Part shown: in pieces, positions 16,156 through 24,163 of the stretch
Numbering within the stretch: position 1 is the stretch's first letter
How the letters are laid out: every line of letters begins with the position of its first letter
Assembly: GCA_028875335.1 (NCBI GenBank)
Contig: JAPPEF010000248.1
Location: forward strand, 1-39,843
Direction: 5' to 3'
DNA from: Gemmatimonadota bacterium
GTDB taxonomy: Bacteria; Latescibacterota; UBA2968; UBA8231
DNA length: 39,843 bases
Made by a program: the position numbers and the translations under genes
Notes under the pieces: model-generated
Database searches by the model: none
What the model was told of the DNA's origin: nothing
Seen by the model: only the letters and a program-made list of their open reading frames with translations

Positions 16156-16926
16156 TTGGATCTAGGACTCAAAGACAAAATCGCCTTGGTGACAGGAGCG
16201 AGTCGCGGCATTGGCAAGCGCATCGCCGCAGCCTTGGCCGCCGAAGGTGCCCGGCTTTGTATCTGCGCGCGCGGTGCGGACGCGCTGGCGGAAGCAGCTA
16301 CCGAATTAGTAGATCAAGGCGCAGAGGTGGAGGCTACCGCGCAAGATGTGACGACGCCGGAAGGCGCGATCGCTGTGGTGGAGGCTGCAAAAAGTCGCTT
16401 TGGCGGGCTCGATATTCTCGTAAACAATGTTGGTGGATCGAAGTGGACCCCCTTTGTCGAGATCGACGATGCCGAGTGGAACGACATCATCAACTTGAGC
16501 TTTCTTTCGGCCGTGCGGGTGAGCCGTGCGGCGATTCCCTTAATGGAAGCACGCGGGGGCGGCAGTATCGTCCACATTTCTTCAATTTTTGGCCGTGAAA
16601 GCGGTGGGCCTATCTCGTATAATGCCGCCAAGGCAGCGCTGATCAGCTTAGGGGCCAACTTGGCCATTGAAGCAGCGAAAAAGAACATCCGCGTCAATAC
16701 CGTGGCCCCAGGCTCCATTCTCTTTCCCGGGGGGAGCTGGGAGCGGCGGATGAAGGAAAATCCAGCGCAAATCCAAGCCTTTATCGACGCTAATATCCCC
16801 TTTGGTCGCTTTGGCACGCCGGAGGAAGTCGCCGATGTAGTGGCCTTTTTGGCGTCCGACCGGGCCAAATGGGTGACCGGTGCCTGCATCAATGTCGATG
16901 GGGGGCAATCCAAGTCGAATATCTAA
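16156..16926 (+). CDS. Short-chain dehydrogenase/reductase (SDR)
   Basis: 256 residues from a TTG at 16156, chosen because AAAGGAG ends 6 nt upstream and the protein then begins at the usual distance from the cofactor loop. TGASRGIG is at residues 13-20, NNVG at 90-93, catalytic Ser in ISSIFG (142/143), and YNAAK gives Tyr155 and Lys159. The C-terminal GACINVDGGQSKS is a classical SDR ending. It is NAD(P)-dependent; the substrate is unknown, but classical SDRs of this type include aldose dehydrogenases. It follows the CaCA gene by 11 bp. Confidence 0.92.
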   Translation: MDLGLKDKIALVTGASRGIGKRIAAALAAEGARLCICARGADALAEAATELVDQGAEVEATAQDVTTPEGAIAVVEAAKSRFGGLDILVNNVGGSKWTPFVEIDDAEWNDIINLSFLSAVRVSRAAIPLMEARGGGSIVHISSIFGRESGGPISYNAAKAALISLGANLAIEAAKKNIRVNTVAPGSILFPGGSWERRMKENPAQIQAFIDANIPFGRFGTPEEVADVVAFLASDRAKWVTGACINVDGGQSKSNI

Positions 16927-16979
16927 TCCGCAGATGAGCGCAGAGGTAGGATGATGTTGCTCGGGAGTCACCTAGAGTT

Positions 16980-18179
16980 TTGAACGCCCCGATGTGTTGG
17001 TTGGCTTGGGCGGTGTGCGGAGTTGGCTGGGCTGCGGCCGCCGCGGCCGATGACGTGGTGGCACTCAGACAACAGTACAATCAGGTGTCCGCTAGCATCG
17101 ACACCTTGGTCCGCCTCTATGGGGGGGATAAGCTGCGCGAATTGGCAAAGCGAAAAAAAGACAGCCGGCTATTGCCGGCCAATTCCAAACTGGTACTGAT
17201 TTTCTGGGCTGACGACGAAGCAGAGCTGTTCCTCAATGGGCACCGGATTGGCGAGACGCGCTTGACCCCAATCCGAGTTGAAATTCCCGTTGTGTACCTG
17301 CTCAGGTCCAATATCCTACGTGCTCATTGCTGGGACACCGACCGGGTCGAGAGCGGCTTTATGGCCGGTTTGTACTTGCAAGACGGTCACGGTCGCTTGC
17401 GCAAGGTATTGGCTACTGGCGACGGTAGCTGGTGGGTGGAGGGTCAGCGGGCCGAGCCGCGTTTTTACAACCACAGCTTGCCCGACATTCCCGGGGCTGA
17501 GGTCATCTGGGGGATGAAGCTATTTGGCGAAGTCGAATTAGAGGTCCGCTTTGACGCCGCACAATTGGCCCACGCTGCGCGCCGACGCCCACTCACCGGC
17601 GCGGCGGCCGCGGCGCGGTACCAGCCTATGGAGACGCATATGGTCGTCAGCCGTCTGGTGTATCTGCAAAAACAACGCGATGAATTGGCGCAAAAACTCC
17701 AAGCGCGCCGGAGCGCGACACAGGACGTACTCTATCAGGGGTTTGTCCGCGGGCGGCTGGCTTTTTCCCTCGGGAAAGCGAGCAGATTAACCGAAGTCGA
17801 AAGCATAGACGCGGCGAAAAAGCTGCTCGCTTGGACCGAGGAACTGCCCGCCAAGGAACGCGAGTTGGTTTTCCCTAAAAAACAGGCCCTCAAAGGTGCA
17901 AGTTACGTCGTGCCGCAGCGAGCCTTGACTGGCGCGGCGAGCGGGGAAGCAGACCGCCGCCGAGACTACGCACCCCCAGCCGCCCGCGGCGCAGCCAAAG
18001 GTGAGGGTCGTTCTACGGGATTGGGGGGGGAGATACAGGAATCGTCTGCTCGGGGCGTCCGCATTGGCCGCAGCGCGCCGTGGGAGCTGTGGGCAATTGC
18101 GACCGGCCTGTTGTTCTATCTGGGGGTGGCAAGTCGGCAATGGTGGAAGCTCTTGAGTGCGAAGGGATGGACTTCTTGA
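16980..18179 (+). CDS. Secreted, membrane-anchored protein with lectin-like beta-sandwich (uncharacterised)
   Basis: 399 residues from TTG 16980; ATG 16992 is an equally good start. An N-terminal signal sequence (CWLAWAVCGVGWAAAAAA) precedes a short helix. Residues about 65-200 read like the jelly-roll or carbohydrate-binding fold seen in glycoside-hydrolase N-terminal domains (FWADDEAELFLNGHRIGE, later SNILRAHCWD, FMAGLYLQD, GDGSWWVEG). A coiled-coil helix (residues about 220-245), a charged low-complexity stretch and a single C-terminal membrane helix (about 368-385) follow. Inference: periplasmic domain held in the inner membrane. The 3' end overlaps the ExbB-like gene by 13 bp, so they are translationally coupled. 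I do not recognise the family. Confidence 0.75.
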   Translation: MNAPMCWLAWAVCGVGWAAAAAADDVVALRQQYNQVSASIDTLVRLYGGDKLRELAKRKKDSRLLPANSKLVLIFWADDEAELFLNGHRIGETRLTPIRVEIPVVYLLRSNILRAHCWDTDRVESGFMAGLYLQDGHGRLRKVLATGDGSWWVEGQRAEPRFYNHSLPDIPGAEVIWGMKLFGEVELEVRFDAAQLAHAARRRPLTGAAAAARYQPMETHMVVSRLVYLQKQRDELAQKLQARRSATQDVLYQGFVRGRLAFSLGKASRLTEVESIDAAKKLLAWTEELPAKERELVFPKKQALKGASYVVPQRALTGAASGEADRRRDYAPPAARGAAKGEGRSTGLGGEIQESSARGVRIGRSAPWELWAIATGLLFYLGVASRQWWKLLSAKGWTS

Positions 18180-18952
18180 ACGACGAATTAGTATTAGGCA
18201 GTAGCATCCTGTTGACGCTGGCCGGCGGCGTCACTGTTAGCTGTTTGCACTTACGACGAGCCCGGCGTATGCACCGGCACGACGAAGCGTACTCTCTATA
18301 CGTGTCCCGCCTGCGGTTCCTCGCTAGCAGTATCGGCTTGCTGACCGGGTTGATCGTTGGAGCACTGCCCGCTTATTACCTCTTAGTCAACCCGCAGCTA
18401 GCCAGTCCCTTTGCGTGGATTGGCCGCTTCTCATACGTGCTGATCGCTTGGTCGGCTGGCGGTCATCTGTTGAGCTTGGCACACATTAGCTTGCACCTCC
18501 GTCGCGAGGAGCGAGCTTGGGCGCGGCGCGGCGGTCCCGGCCCCAACACCTTGGGCCGCCAGAGAATGGAACAGCTAGCGGAATTGCAGCGCCAATCCGC
18601 CAGCTACAGCGACCTCAAGAGCAGAGACGAGGAGTTGGTGGACGAACTCGTGGGCTTTCTCGGCGACCCTTTGACGCACGTGCGCCGCGATCTGACAAGG
18701 ATCCCTCTGTACGGCTACTTGGGCACGGTCTGCGGCATACTGCTGACCGCGCAGGAATTGAGTCAGATCGACGAGGCGACCCAGACCTTTAAGGCACTCA
18801 GCGCCATGGCCGAGGGCTTGGTTTTGGCCTTTAAAACCACGCTTGTCGGCCTTTTGGCCTACTTGCCGTTGCGCAAGATCGCCGACTACTTGGTCCAGCG
18901 GCTTTCCCGGCAGGAGGACGCTTGGGTCAGAGAGAGAAATAGAAGACTGTGA
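18167..18952 (+). CDS. ExbB/TolQ/MotA-like membrane protein
   Basis: 261 residues from ATG 18167; ATG 18140 is an alternative. Three membrane helices occupy the N-terminal half (about 8-28, 49-74, 82-110). A cytoplasmic segment of about 65 residues follows, then IPLYGYLGTVCGILLTAQEL (about 179-198) and the AEGLVLAFKTTLVGLLAYLPL helix (215-235). These last two match the LGLLGTVxG and ALxTTxxGLxxAIP signatures of the MotA/TolQ/ExbB proton-channel domain, including the paired Thr of the pore. The order is unusual: two extra N-terminal helices compared with ExbB. It is coupled on both sides, by a 13-bp overlap upstream and a GTGA overlap downstream. Confidence 0.75.
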   Translation: MDFLNDELVLGSSILLTLAGGVTVSCLHLRRARRMHRHDEAYSLYVSRLRFLASSIGLLTGLIVGALPAYYLLVNPQLASPFAWIGRFSYVLIAWSAGGHLLSLAHISLHLRREERAWARRGGPGPNTLGRQRMEQLAELQRQSASYSDLKSRDEELVDELVGFLGDPLTHVRRDLTRIPLYGYLGTVCGILLTAQELSQIDEATQTFKALSAMAEGLVLAFKTTLVGLLAYLPLRKIADYLVQRLSRQEDAWVRERNRRL

Positions 18953-19368
18953 GCCGCTATCTCAAACGCCAAGCCGCCGAGCTCGAAGAGCACGATATTA
19001 GCAAGGAACTCTTCTTGGGCATTATGATGCTGATGTTGAGCTTGGGTATTATGATTCTCAACGTGACGCAACCGGTCTGGCGGGTACATCGCCATGACCC
19101 ACAGCCTGGAGATCGGGTCGTGCTGTACACGAGCGCGGGCGTGGGGCTATCGCGCGATGGCTACACCATCGATAGCCCTTTGAGCGAGTGGGAGTTTCGC
19201 CGGATGGTGCGCCGTCTCGCAGCCGAACCCGAGGCTAGTTTGCACTTGTTTCTCAAAGGGGGTAGCCGCGAGCGGCTGGCCAAACACGCGTCGTTTGCCG
19301 ACTCACTGCTCTCGACCGACCAAGCCGGAGAGAAGGTGCGCTCGGCGGTCTATGTTCACACTTGGTGA
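18949..19368 (+). CDS. Small ExbD/TolR-topology membrane protein (divergent)
   Basis: 139 residues from a GTG that overlaps the ExbB-like stop by 4 bp (GTGA). A short charged cytoplasmic N-terminus (residues 1-20), one membrane helix (LFLGIMMLMLSLGIMIL, about 21-38) and a periplasmic domain of about 100 residues reproduce ExbD/TolR size and topology. The periplasmic part (SEWEFRRMVRRLAAEPEASLHLFLKGG) resembles the ExbD pattern in which a residue-numbered helix is followed by a beta strand. The intramembrane Asp essential in ExbD and TolR is missing; Glu20 or Asp16 at the helix edge are the nearest acids. The assignment rests on position and topology more than on sequence. Confidence 0.6.
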   Translation: MSRYLKRQAAELEEHDISKELFLGIMMLMLSLGIMILNVTQPVWRVHRHDPQPGDRVVLYTSAGVGLSRDGYTIDSPLSEWEFRRMVRRLAAEPEASLHLFLKGGSRERLAKHASFADSLLSTDQAGEKVRSAVYVHTW

Positions 19369-19376
19369 GTGTAAAG

Positions 19377-20195
19377 CTACTCCTTAAGTATCGCCAAGAC
19401 ACCCGTACCACCGGCCAACTCGTTGAGGAATGCGACTTGCACTCCGGCTTCGTCGAGTGTCATTTCGTAGTCGTCCCCCTTCCTGAGCTTACCGTAGTGA
19501 TCGACGAGGGCCTCGACTTCTCCTGGTAGCGTGATGGTTTGGCCAATAGGCGCGACTTGGGTGCCCGGGCTGTCGCGACGGATCTGTTTTACCAACTCGT
19601 ACTGCTTGCGGAACCCGCTGCCAAAGGGGCGGTGGGTTTTGAGATAGCCCTGCTCTACGAGCTGCGTCTCGTTGGCAGCATAGAGGTACACTGCGTTTTG
19701 CGCGGCTTTCTTGGCCTCGTCCAGTTCGGCCTTGGTCTGGGCCAACTCTTGCTCTAAGCGGCGGATGTGATCGCTCTGGCGACGGATGCTACTATGGGTT
19801 TCCAGCAGTTCGCCATTGAGGCGGTCGGTTTCGGCGCGTAGCTGGGAAATAGTATAGCGGTCCGCTTGCTTTTCCCTTCTCAGCTGCTCAATTTCGAGCT
19901 TTAATCGCTCATTGCTCTGCTTGTATTCGGTGGCCAGTTTGCTCCAGTGCCGCAGTTCTTTGTTGAGCTTTTGCACGTTTTTGAGCAGCTTGTCGTTAAC
20001 CTGTTGGGTGCTGTCAACTTGTGCCCGCATGTCGTCGAGCAAGCGGTTGGAATCGTCGAGCGAGTACGTCAGCGAGTCAATAGCGGCGTTGGCGCGAACC
20101 ATGTCGCTTTGTAATTGGAGGAGGAGCATCTCCTGCTCCTTATTGGTGCAGGAGGCAAGGAATAGGGCGATGAAAGGGATGAGAATGCGTTTCAT
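19377..20195 (-). CDS. Coiled-coil lipoprotein
   Basis: 272 residues. A type II signal peptide ends in the lipobox LASC (Cys16) with Thr at +2, predicting outer-membrane retention if Lol rules apply. Residues about 22-170 are a continuous heptad-rich coiled coil with many Gln, Glu, Arg and Leu. The C-terminal 100 residues form a small globular domain of unknown family (GTQVAPIGQTITLPGEVEALV). AAGGAGC precedes the ATG. It is 10 bp downstream of the coiled-coil membrane protein and ends 8 bp from the ExbD-like gene on the opposite strand. Inference: a periplasm-spanning tether. Confidence 0.8.
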   Translation of the reverse strand: MKRILIPFIALFLASCTNKEQEMLLLQLQSDMVRANAAIDSLTYSLDDSNRLLDDMRAQVDSTQQVNDKLLKNVQKLNKELRHWSKLATEYKQSNERLKLEIEQLRREKQADRYTISQLRAETDRLNGELLETHSSIRRQSDHIRRLEQELAQTKAELDEAKKAAQNAVYLYAANETQLVEQGYLKTHRPFGSGFRKQYELVKQIRRDSPGTQVAPIGQTITLPGEVEALVDHYGKLRKGDDYEMTLDEAGVQVAFLNELAGGTGVLAILKE

Positions 20196-20205
20196 TGTCG
20201 GCTCC

Positions 20206-20976
20206 TTAAGGCGGCGTTAGGGATGTTCTATTATACAGGCTGTCAACTTGTGTCATGGTTTGGTGGAAGTCATTGGACAGGGCGCTCAGGCTGCGGGCAA
20301 GCGCATCGAGCGTTTGGGCCGAGAGCGTTTGAGTCTCGCGGGCGGCGGTGATTTTGTCTATGATCGCTTGCTGATTGCGCTGTAGGGTCGCGGTTTGCTC
20401 TTGCAGGCGGGTCAACGCGCTGTTGAGGGGGTCGAGTTCGGCCTGCACGCTCGCCAAGGAGCGCTTGTGGGTATCGGCGAGTTTTTGGTAACGCCGATCT
20501 TCCTGCCGGAAGCGTTCTTCGAGCTTGCGGTCGGTATCGGATTGGTAGCGCAGCCGCTCTTTGCGCTCGGCTTCCATTTTGTTTTCCAGCGCGTTGGTGC
20601 GATCGATTTGGGTCGCTAGTTGGTTACGGGTGCGCTTGTGGTGATCCTTTTCGTTTTGCAGGAGGGAGCGGATCTCGAATTCAGAGGCGGTCAGATTGGC
20701 TTTTTCCTCCAACTGGCCAATGAGCCGAGTGCTCAGCTCGGAGAGGCGATTGGAGAAGTCCTCCATTTGCGCCTCTAGCTGATAGCGGTGCTCCTTTTGC
20801 CGCTCGTGATTTATAAAGAGTACCAAGCCCATAACACAGCCGACGACGACGGTGGTGTACACGGCGAGGATCAACACGTGTTTGCGCTCGAAGGGGTCCG
20901 CGATGCGGAGCAGGCCCAAAAACCCACCCCAAACCAAGAGGACGCCTCCTAAAACTGCCGCGATGATGACGTTCAC
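20206..20976 (-). CDS. Two-helix membrane protein with long coiled coil
   Basis: 256 residues from a GTG at 20976 with GAGG upstream. Two membrane helices (about 3-24 and 34-57) are followed by about 190 residues of heptad-rich helix (from INHERQKEHRYQLEAQ to MTQVDSLYNR). The N-terminus and coiled coil should lie on the same side of the membrane. I recognise no family; general resemblance is to coiled-coil anchors such as RmuC-like or LapA-domain proteins, without their catalytic parts. It is co-transcribed with the lipoprotein. The AT-rich gap 20977-21050 probably holds divergent promoters, but I cannot assign one with confidence. Confidence 0.75.
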   Translation of the reverse strand: MNVIIAAVLGGVLLVWGGFLGLLRIADPFERKHVLILAVYTTVVVGCVMGLVLFINHERQKEHRYQLEAQMEDFSNRLSELSTRLIGQLEEKANLTASEFEIRSLLQNEKDHHKRTRNQLATQIDRTNALENKMEAERKERLRYQSDTDRKLEERFRQEDRRYQKLADTHKRSLASVQAELDPLNSALTRLQEQTATLQRNQQAIIDKITAARETQTLSAQTLDALARSLSALSNDFHQTMTQVDSLYNRTSLTPP

Positions 20977-21080
20977 AGGGCCTCGAATAGGGCGATAGAC
21001 ATAAAGAATAATTAAATATAACTAAATATATAAGTAATAGCAGCCCGTAGATGCGCAACCAGCACGAGAAGGAGGTGCTT

Positions 21081-22130
21081 ATGCAGCGGAAAGTCGCCGC
21101 TATTGACGGCCGCGGTCAGGGAATATGCCTAGAGGAAGCCATGCCCGCACTCGGACCCGGCGAGGTAAAGGTGCGGGTGGAGGCTTCGTTGATTAGCCCT
21201 GGGAGCGAACTAGGGCGAGTGGGGGCCATGCGGGAAAACCCCCAACCCTACAGGCCACCGCGCCCTTTTGGCTACACCAACGCCGGCGTCGTCGAGGAGG
21301 TCGGAGCCGAGGTAGAGCAGTTCGCGGTGGGGCAAGGCGTGGCCTGTATGGGGGGTGGGTACGCCCTGCACGCTGATTGGACCTGTGTGCCGCAGAATTT
21401 GTGCGCGACCATACCCGAGGGCGTTAGCTTTGTCGAGGCCGCGTCTGTGCATCTGGCCGCGACCGGATTACACGCAGTGCGCCGCACAGCTCCTTTGTAC
21501 GGGGAAAACGGGATCGTCGTCGGGTTGGGCTTGGTCGGCCAGTTCACGGCCCAATTCGCCCAGCTAAGCGGCTGCCACGTCTTGGGAGTAGATCGCTTTG
21601 CTCGTCGTCGGGATATCGCCCAGCAGGTAGGCATAGAGCGCGTCGTCGATCCGAGCGTGCAGGACATGGTCGAGCAGGCCGGGGAGTTTACTCAGGGGTA
21701 TGGCATGGATTTCGGCGTCGTTGCCTTTGGCGGCGAGGCCACTGATGCCTTTGCTGCCATTTATCAGAGCCTAAAGCAAGCGCCGGATACGCATCGCATG
21801 GGACGCATTGTCCTCGTGGGGGGAGCGCAGGTAGCGCACGGCTTTGGGTCCGCGCTGGGCAACGTGGATGTGCGGAGTGCTGCGCGCACCGGCCCCGGCT
21901 ATCACGACTCAGCGTACGAGCGCGGCCAAGCGTATCCCGAAGTTTTCGTCGAGTGGCCGACTCAGCGCAACCTAGCCGAGTGTCTGCGCGCCATGGCTGC
22001 CGGGAAGCTGCGCGTCCAACCGCTCTATACGCACGAATTTGCCCTCGAAGAGGTCGCCGAGGCCGTAGATGTGCTCGTCGAGTCGCCGGCTGAGGCGCTG
22101 GGAGTTGTGTTCAAACCGGCTCGCCGGTGA
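21081..22130 (+). CDS. MDR-superfamily (zinc-binding-like) dehydrogenase
   Basis: 349 residues from ATG 21081, which has AAGGAGG 5 nt upstream; an ATG at 21051 lacks one. A GroES-like N-terminal domain (LISPGSELGRVG, PFGYTNAGVVEEVG) precedes a Rossmann domain (GIVVGLGLVGQFTAQFAQ). The catalytic-zinc Cys and the four structural-zinc Cys of classical alcohol dehydrogenases are not in place. This is typical of the ISxGTExG subgroup that includes BchC-like and inositol-type dehydrogenases. Probably oxidises a sugar or polyol. The last 20 bp overlap the convergent creatininase-family gene. Confidence 0.85.
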   Translation: MQRKVAAIDGRGQGICLEEAMPALGPGEVKVRVEASLISPGSELGRVGAMRENPQPYRPPRPFGYTNAGVVEEVGAEVEQFAVGQGVACMGGGYALHADWTCVPQNLCATIPEGVSFVEAASVHLAATGLHAVRRTAPLYGENGIVVGLGLVGQFTAQFAQLSGCHVLGVDRFARRRDIAQQVGIERVVDPSVQDMVEQAGEFTQGYGMDFGVVAFGGEATDAFAAIYQSLKQAPDTHRMGRIVLVGGAQVAHGFGSALGNVDVRSAARTGPGYHDSAYERGQAYPEVFVEWPTQRNLAECLRAMAAGKLRVQPLYTHEFALEEVAEAVDVLVESPAEALGVVFKPARR

Positions 22131-22854
22131 CGAGGTTGCGCTTGCCCTCTGGATAGAAGGTCACCGGCGGTAGATCGATTTCCTCTCCGGCGATCATTTG
22201 TTCCAACAGCGCGGCGACCCCATCCACGGCTGGTCCGACTAGGGCCTCGCCCTTGGCGCGTGTGCCCAAGGCGGCGGCCGGGTTGTCGATGGCCTCGGTC
22301 TGGACGCGCTCCGGTGCTAGGTAGAGCATAGTCGATGTCTCGAATTCGTCGGCGTGTCCAGGCAGGCGTCCTCGCTCCATGTGTTGCTGCACGTAGTCGG
22401 GGTCATATACGTCCCAATAGGACTGGAAGCGGAGGTTGATGCCGAGTTTTTCCCGGTATTCGTCAATGCGGCGCATCATGGGTTTGACATTGCCGCCGTG
22501 GCCGTTGAGCACCAATATGTTCTCAACGCCGGCCCGCGCGAGCGAATGGCAGACATCGAAAACATATTCGCAGAAAATTTCCGGCCGTACGGTTAGGGTA
22601 CCGATGTGTTCCATCCAGTGCTCGGAAACGCCGATGCCCACCGGCGTGGCTACCACCACTTGGGGCAGGAGCTTTTTGGCCGCGTGTTCGGCCATATAGC
22701 TGGCGTGGAAGGTGTCGTGGATCATGTGCAGGTGTTCATTGTGCTGTTCGGTAGCGGCGGTGGGCACGATGGCGGCCTTGATCGTGCCTGCTTGGATGCG
22801 CTCGCGGAATTCCCTGCGGGTCAGGTCGCCAACAAAGACTCGTTCATCAGCCAT
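22111..22854 (-). CDS. Creatininase-family metal-dependent hydrolase
   Basis: 247 residues from ATG 22854, with AAAGGAGA 9 nt upstream. The creatininase fold motifs are present: PTAATEQHNEHL (metal Glu and His), the DT segment, the central LNGHGGN, and a late Glu in DEFETS. The family cleaves cyclic or linear amides (creatinine, formamide derivatives, mycofactocin precursor). The substrate is unknown. The gene stands alone on the minus strand and ends inside the 3' end of the MDR dehydrogenase gene. Confidence 0.9.
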   Translation of the reverse strand: MADERVFVGDLTRREFRERIQAGTIKAAIVPTAATEQHNEHLHMIHDTFHASYMAEHAAKKLLPQVVVATPVGIGVSEHWMEHIGTLTVRPEIFCEYVFDVCHSLARAGVENILVLNGHGGNVKPMMRRIDEYREKLGINLRFQSYWDVYDPDYVQQHMERGRLPGHADEFETSTMLYLAPERVQTEAIDNPAAALGTRAKGEALVGPAVDGVAALLEQMIAGEEIDLPPVTFYPEGKRNLVTGEPV

Positions 22855-22888
22855 TGTAACAATCTCCTTTGCATTAGTTGGGGCCGGT

Positions 22889-22917
22889 AGCTTAACGGCT
22901 GTCCATCTGTGCGTCAA
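22889..22917 (-). promoter_or_regulatory. Possible promoter of the creatininase-family gene
   Basis: On the minus strand TTGACG (22917-22912), a 17-bp spacer and TAAGCT (22894-22889). The -35 and its flank (ACTTGACGCA) equal those of the sigma-factor promoter; the -10 is weak. It lies 35 bp before the start codon. The rest of the 22855-23029 gap contains only the N-terminal extension of the MFS gene. Confidence 0.45.
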
Positions 22918-23029
22918 GTGGTAGGGTGCTCGGTTGACCGGAAGGGGGAAGCATACTTGAATTCACTACATCAACAAGGGGGCCGTCATCGCCAATCCTT
23001 TCGCAGAGTGGAATAAAAACTTCGCGCTT

Positions 23030-24142
23030 TTGGCCGTAGCCGTGGCTGGGACGGGGGTGTTTTTCGGGGTGCAGCTAACCCTGTTTAACAACTTCATCGT
23101 CGAGCGACTGGGCATTGAGCCGCACGAATTGGGCTACGTCGAGGCCCTGCGCGAAGTTCCCGGTTTTCTCAACGCGTTTTTTCTGGCACTGATCGTCCGC
23201 TGGGCCCCGCCGAAAGTTGCTGCGGTTGCACTGGTGGTGATGGGCATTGGGCTAGCCGCGTACGCCGAGGTGTCCTCGGTCTTCATGCTGGCCTCGTTCT
23301 CGCTGGTGTGGAGCTTGGGCTTTCACTGCTGGCTTCCACTAGAGCAGAGCATGGGCTTGGCCTACGGCCCGACTGCGGACAAGGGCCGCTGGCTGGGGCA
23401 GTTGCGCAGCATCAGCAGCTTGGCATGGCTAGCGGCGATTGGCGTGTGCATGGTGGGGCTGGAGTTTTTGCGCTACGAGGGGGTTTTTGTCTTGGCCGGA
23501 GTGTGTACGGCCATGGGCGGCTTGGCCCTGTTTTGGGCTGATAACCAAGACGCACCCGCAGGCGAGAAGCGCTTGGTACTCAAGCGGCGCTATCTGCTCT
23601 TCTACGCCTTGAATTTCCTCCAGGGCCTGCGCAAGCAGATGTTCATTACCTTCGCCATCTTCGCCCTCGTGAAAGTACACGGGATGCCGGTGGAGACGAC
23701 TATGGTGCTGGTGCTGATCAACCAAGGGCTCATCACCTTAACGGCTTCGTGGATGGGCCGCTTGGTCGATCGCTTTGGCGAGCGGCGGATGCTCACGCTA
23801 AGTTATAGCGTGTTGGTCTTCGTCTTTTTGGGTTATGCAATCGTGGAGCATCGGCCGAGTCTGTACGCGCTCTATTGCCTCGACAACCTCATTTTCTTCG
23901 GCGGAATCGCCCTGACTACCTACGCGCACAAGATCGCGCCCCCAGACGAACTCAAACCCACGCTCTCCATGGGGGTAACCATGAACCACGTAGCCGCGGT
24001 GGCCGCACCCTTAGTCGGCGGCTACGTCTGGCTCTTTTTTGGCTACGAGATCATTTTTATTAGCGGCGCGCTCATAGCCCTTGTCTCACTGGTGGTAACC
24101 CAGTGGGTCAACCCAGATAAGCAGCGCCGCATACCCATTTAA
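23030..24142 (+). CDS. Major facilitator superfamily transporter
   Basis: 370 residues from the first conventional start (TTG 23030), with about 11-12 membrane helices and the MFS loop GRLVDRFGERR between helices in the second half. TTG 23030 would begin inside the first helix. The frame is open back to 22961, and its translation there (INKGAVIANPFAEWNKNF) reads like a genuine MFS N-terminus. The true start is therefore probably upstream and non-standard, for example ATC 22988 behind AAGGGGG. The substrate is unknown; the sugar-type enzymes downstream suggest a sugar or sugar acid. Confidence 0.85.
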   Translation: MAVAVAGTGVFFGVQLTLFNNFIVERLGIEPHELGYVEALREVPGFLNAFFLALIVRWAPPKVAAVALVVMGIGLAAYAEVSSVFMLASFSLVWSLGFHCWLPLEQSMGLAYGPTADKGRWLGQLRSISSLAWLAAIGVCMVGLEFLRYEGVFVLAGVCTAMGGLALFWADNQDAPAGEKRLVLKRRYLLFYALNFLQGLRKQMFITFAIFALVKVHGMPVETTMVLVLINQGLITLTASWMGRLVDRFGERRMLTLSYSVLVFVFLGYAIVEHRPSLYALYCLDNLIFFGGIALTTYAHKIAPPDELKPTLSMGVTMNHVAAVAAPLVGGYVWLFFGYEIIFISGALIALVSLVVTQWVNPDKQRRIPI

Positions 24143-24163
24143 TCCAATAGAAGGGAACATACC

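Noticed and set aside
16980..20976. Zorya-type antiphage system (ZorAB motor)
   Set aside because: The ExbB-like protein lacks a long cytoplasmic tail, the ExbD-like protein has no peptidoglycan-binding OmpA domain, and no ZorC/D/E helicase or nuclease is near.
16980..20976. Classical Tol-Pal or TonB system
   Set aside because: No TolA/TonB, TolB propeller or Pal OmpA domain is present, and the lipoprotein lacks the Pal motif.
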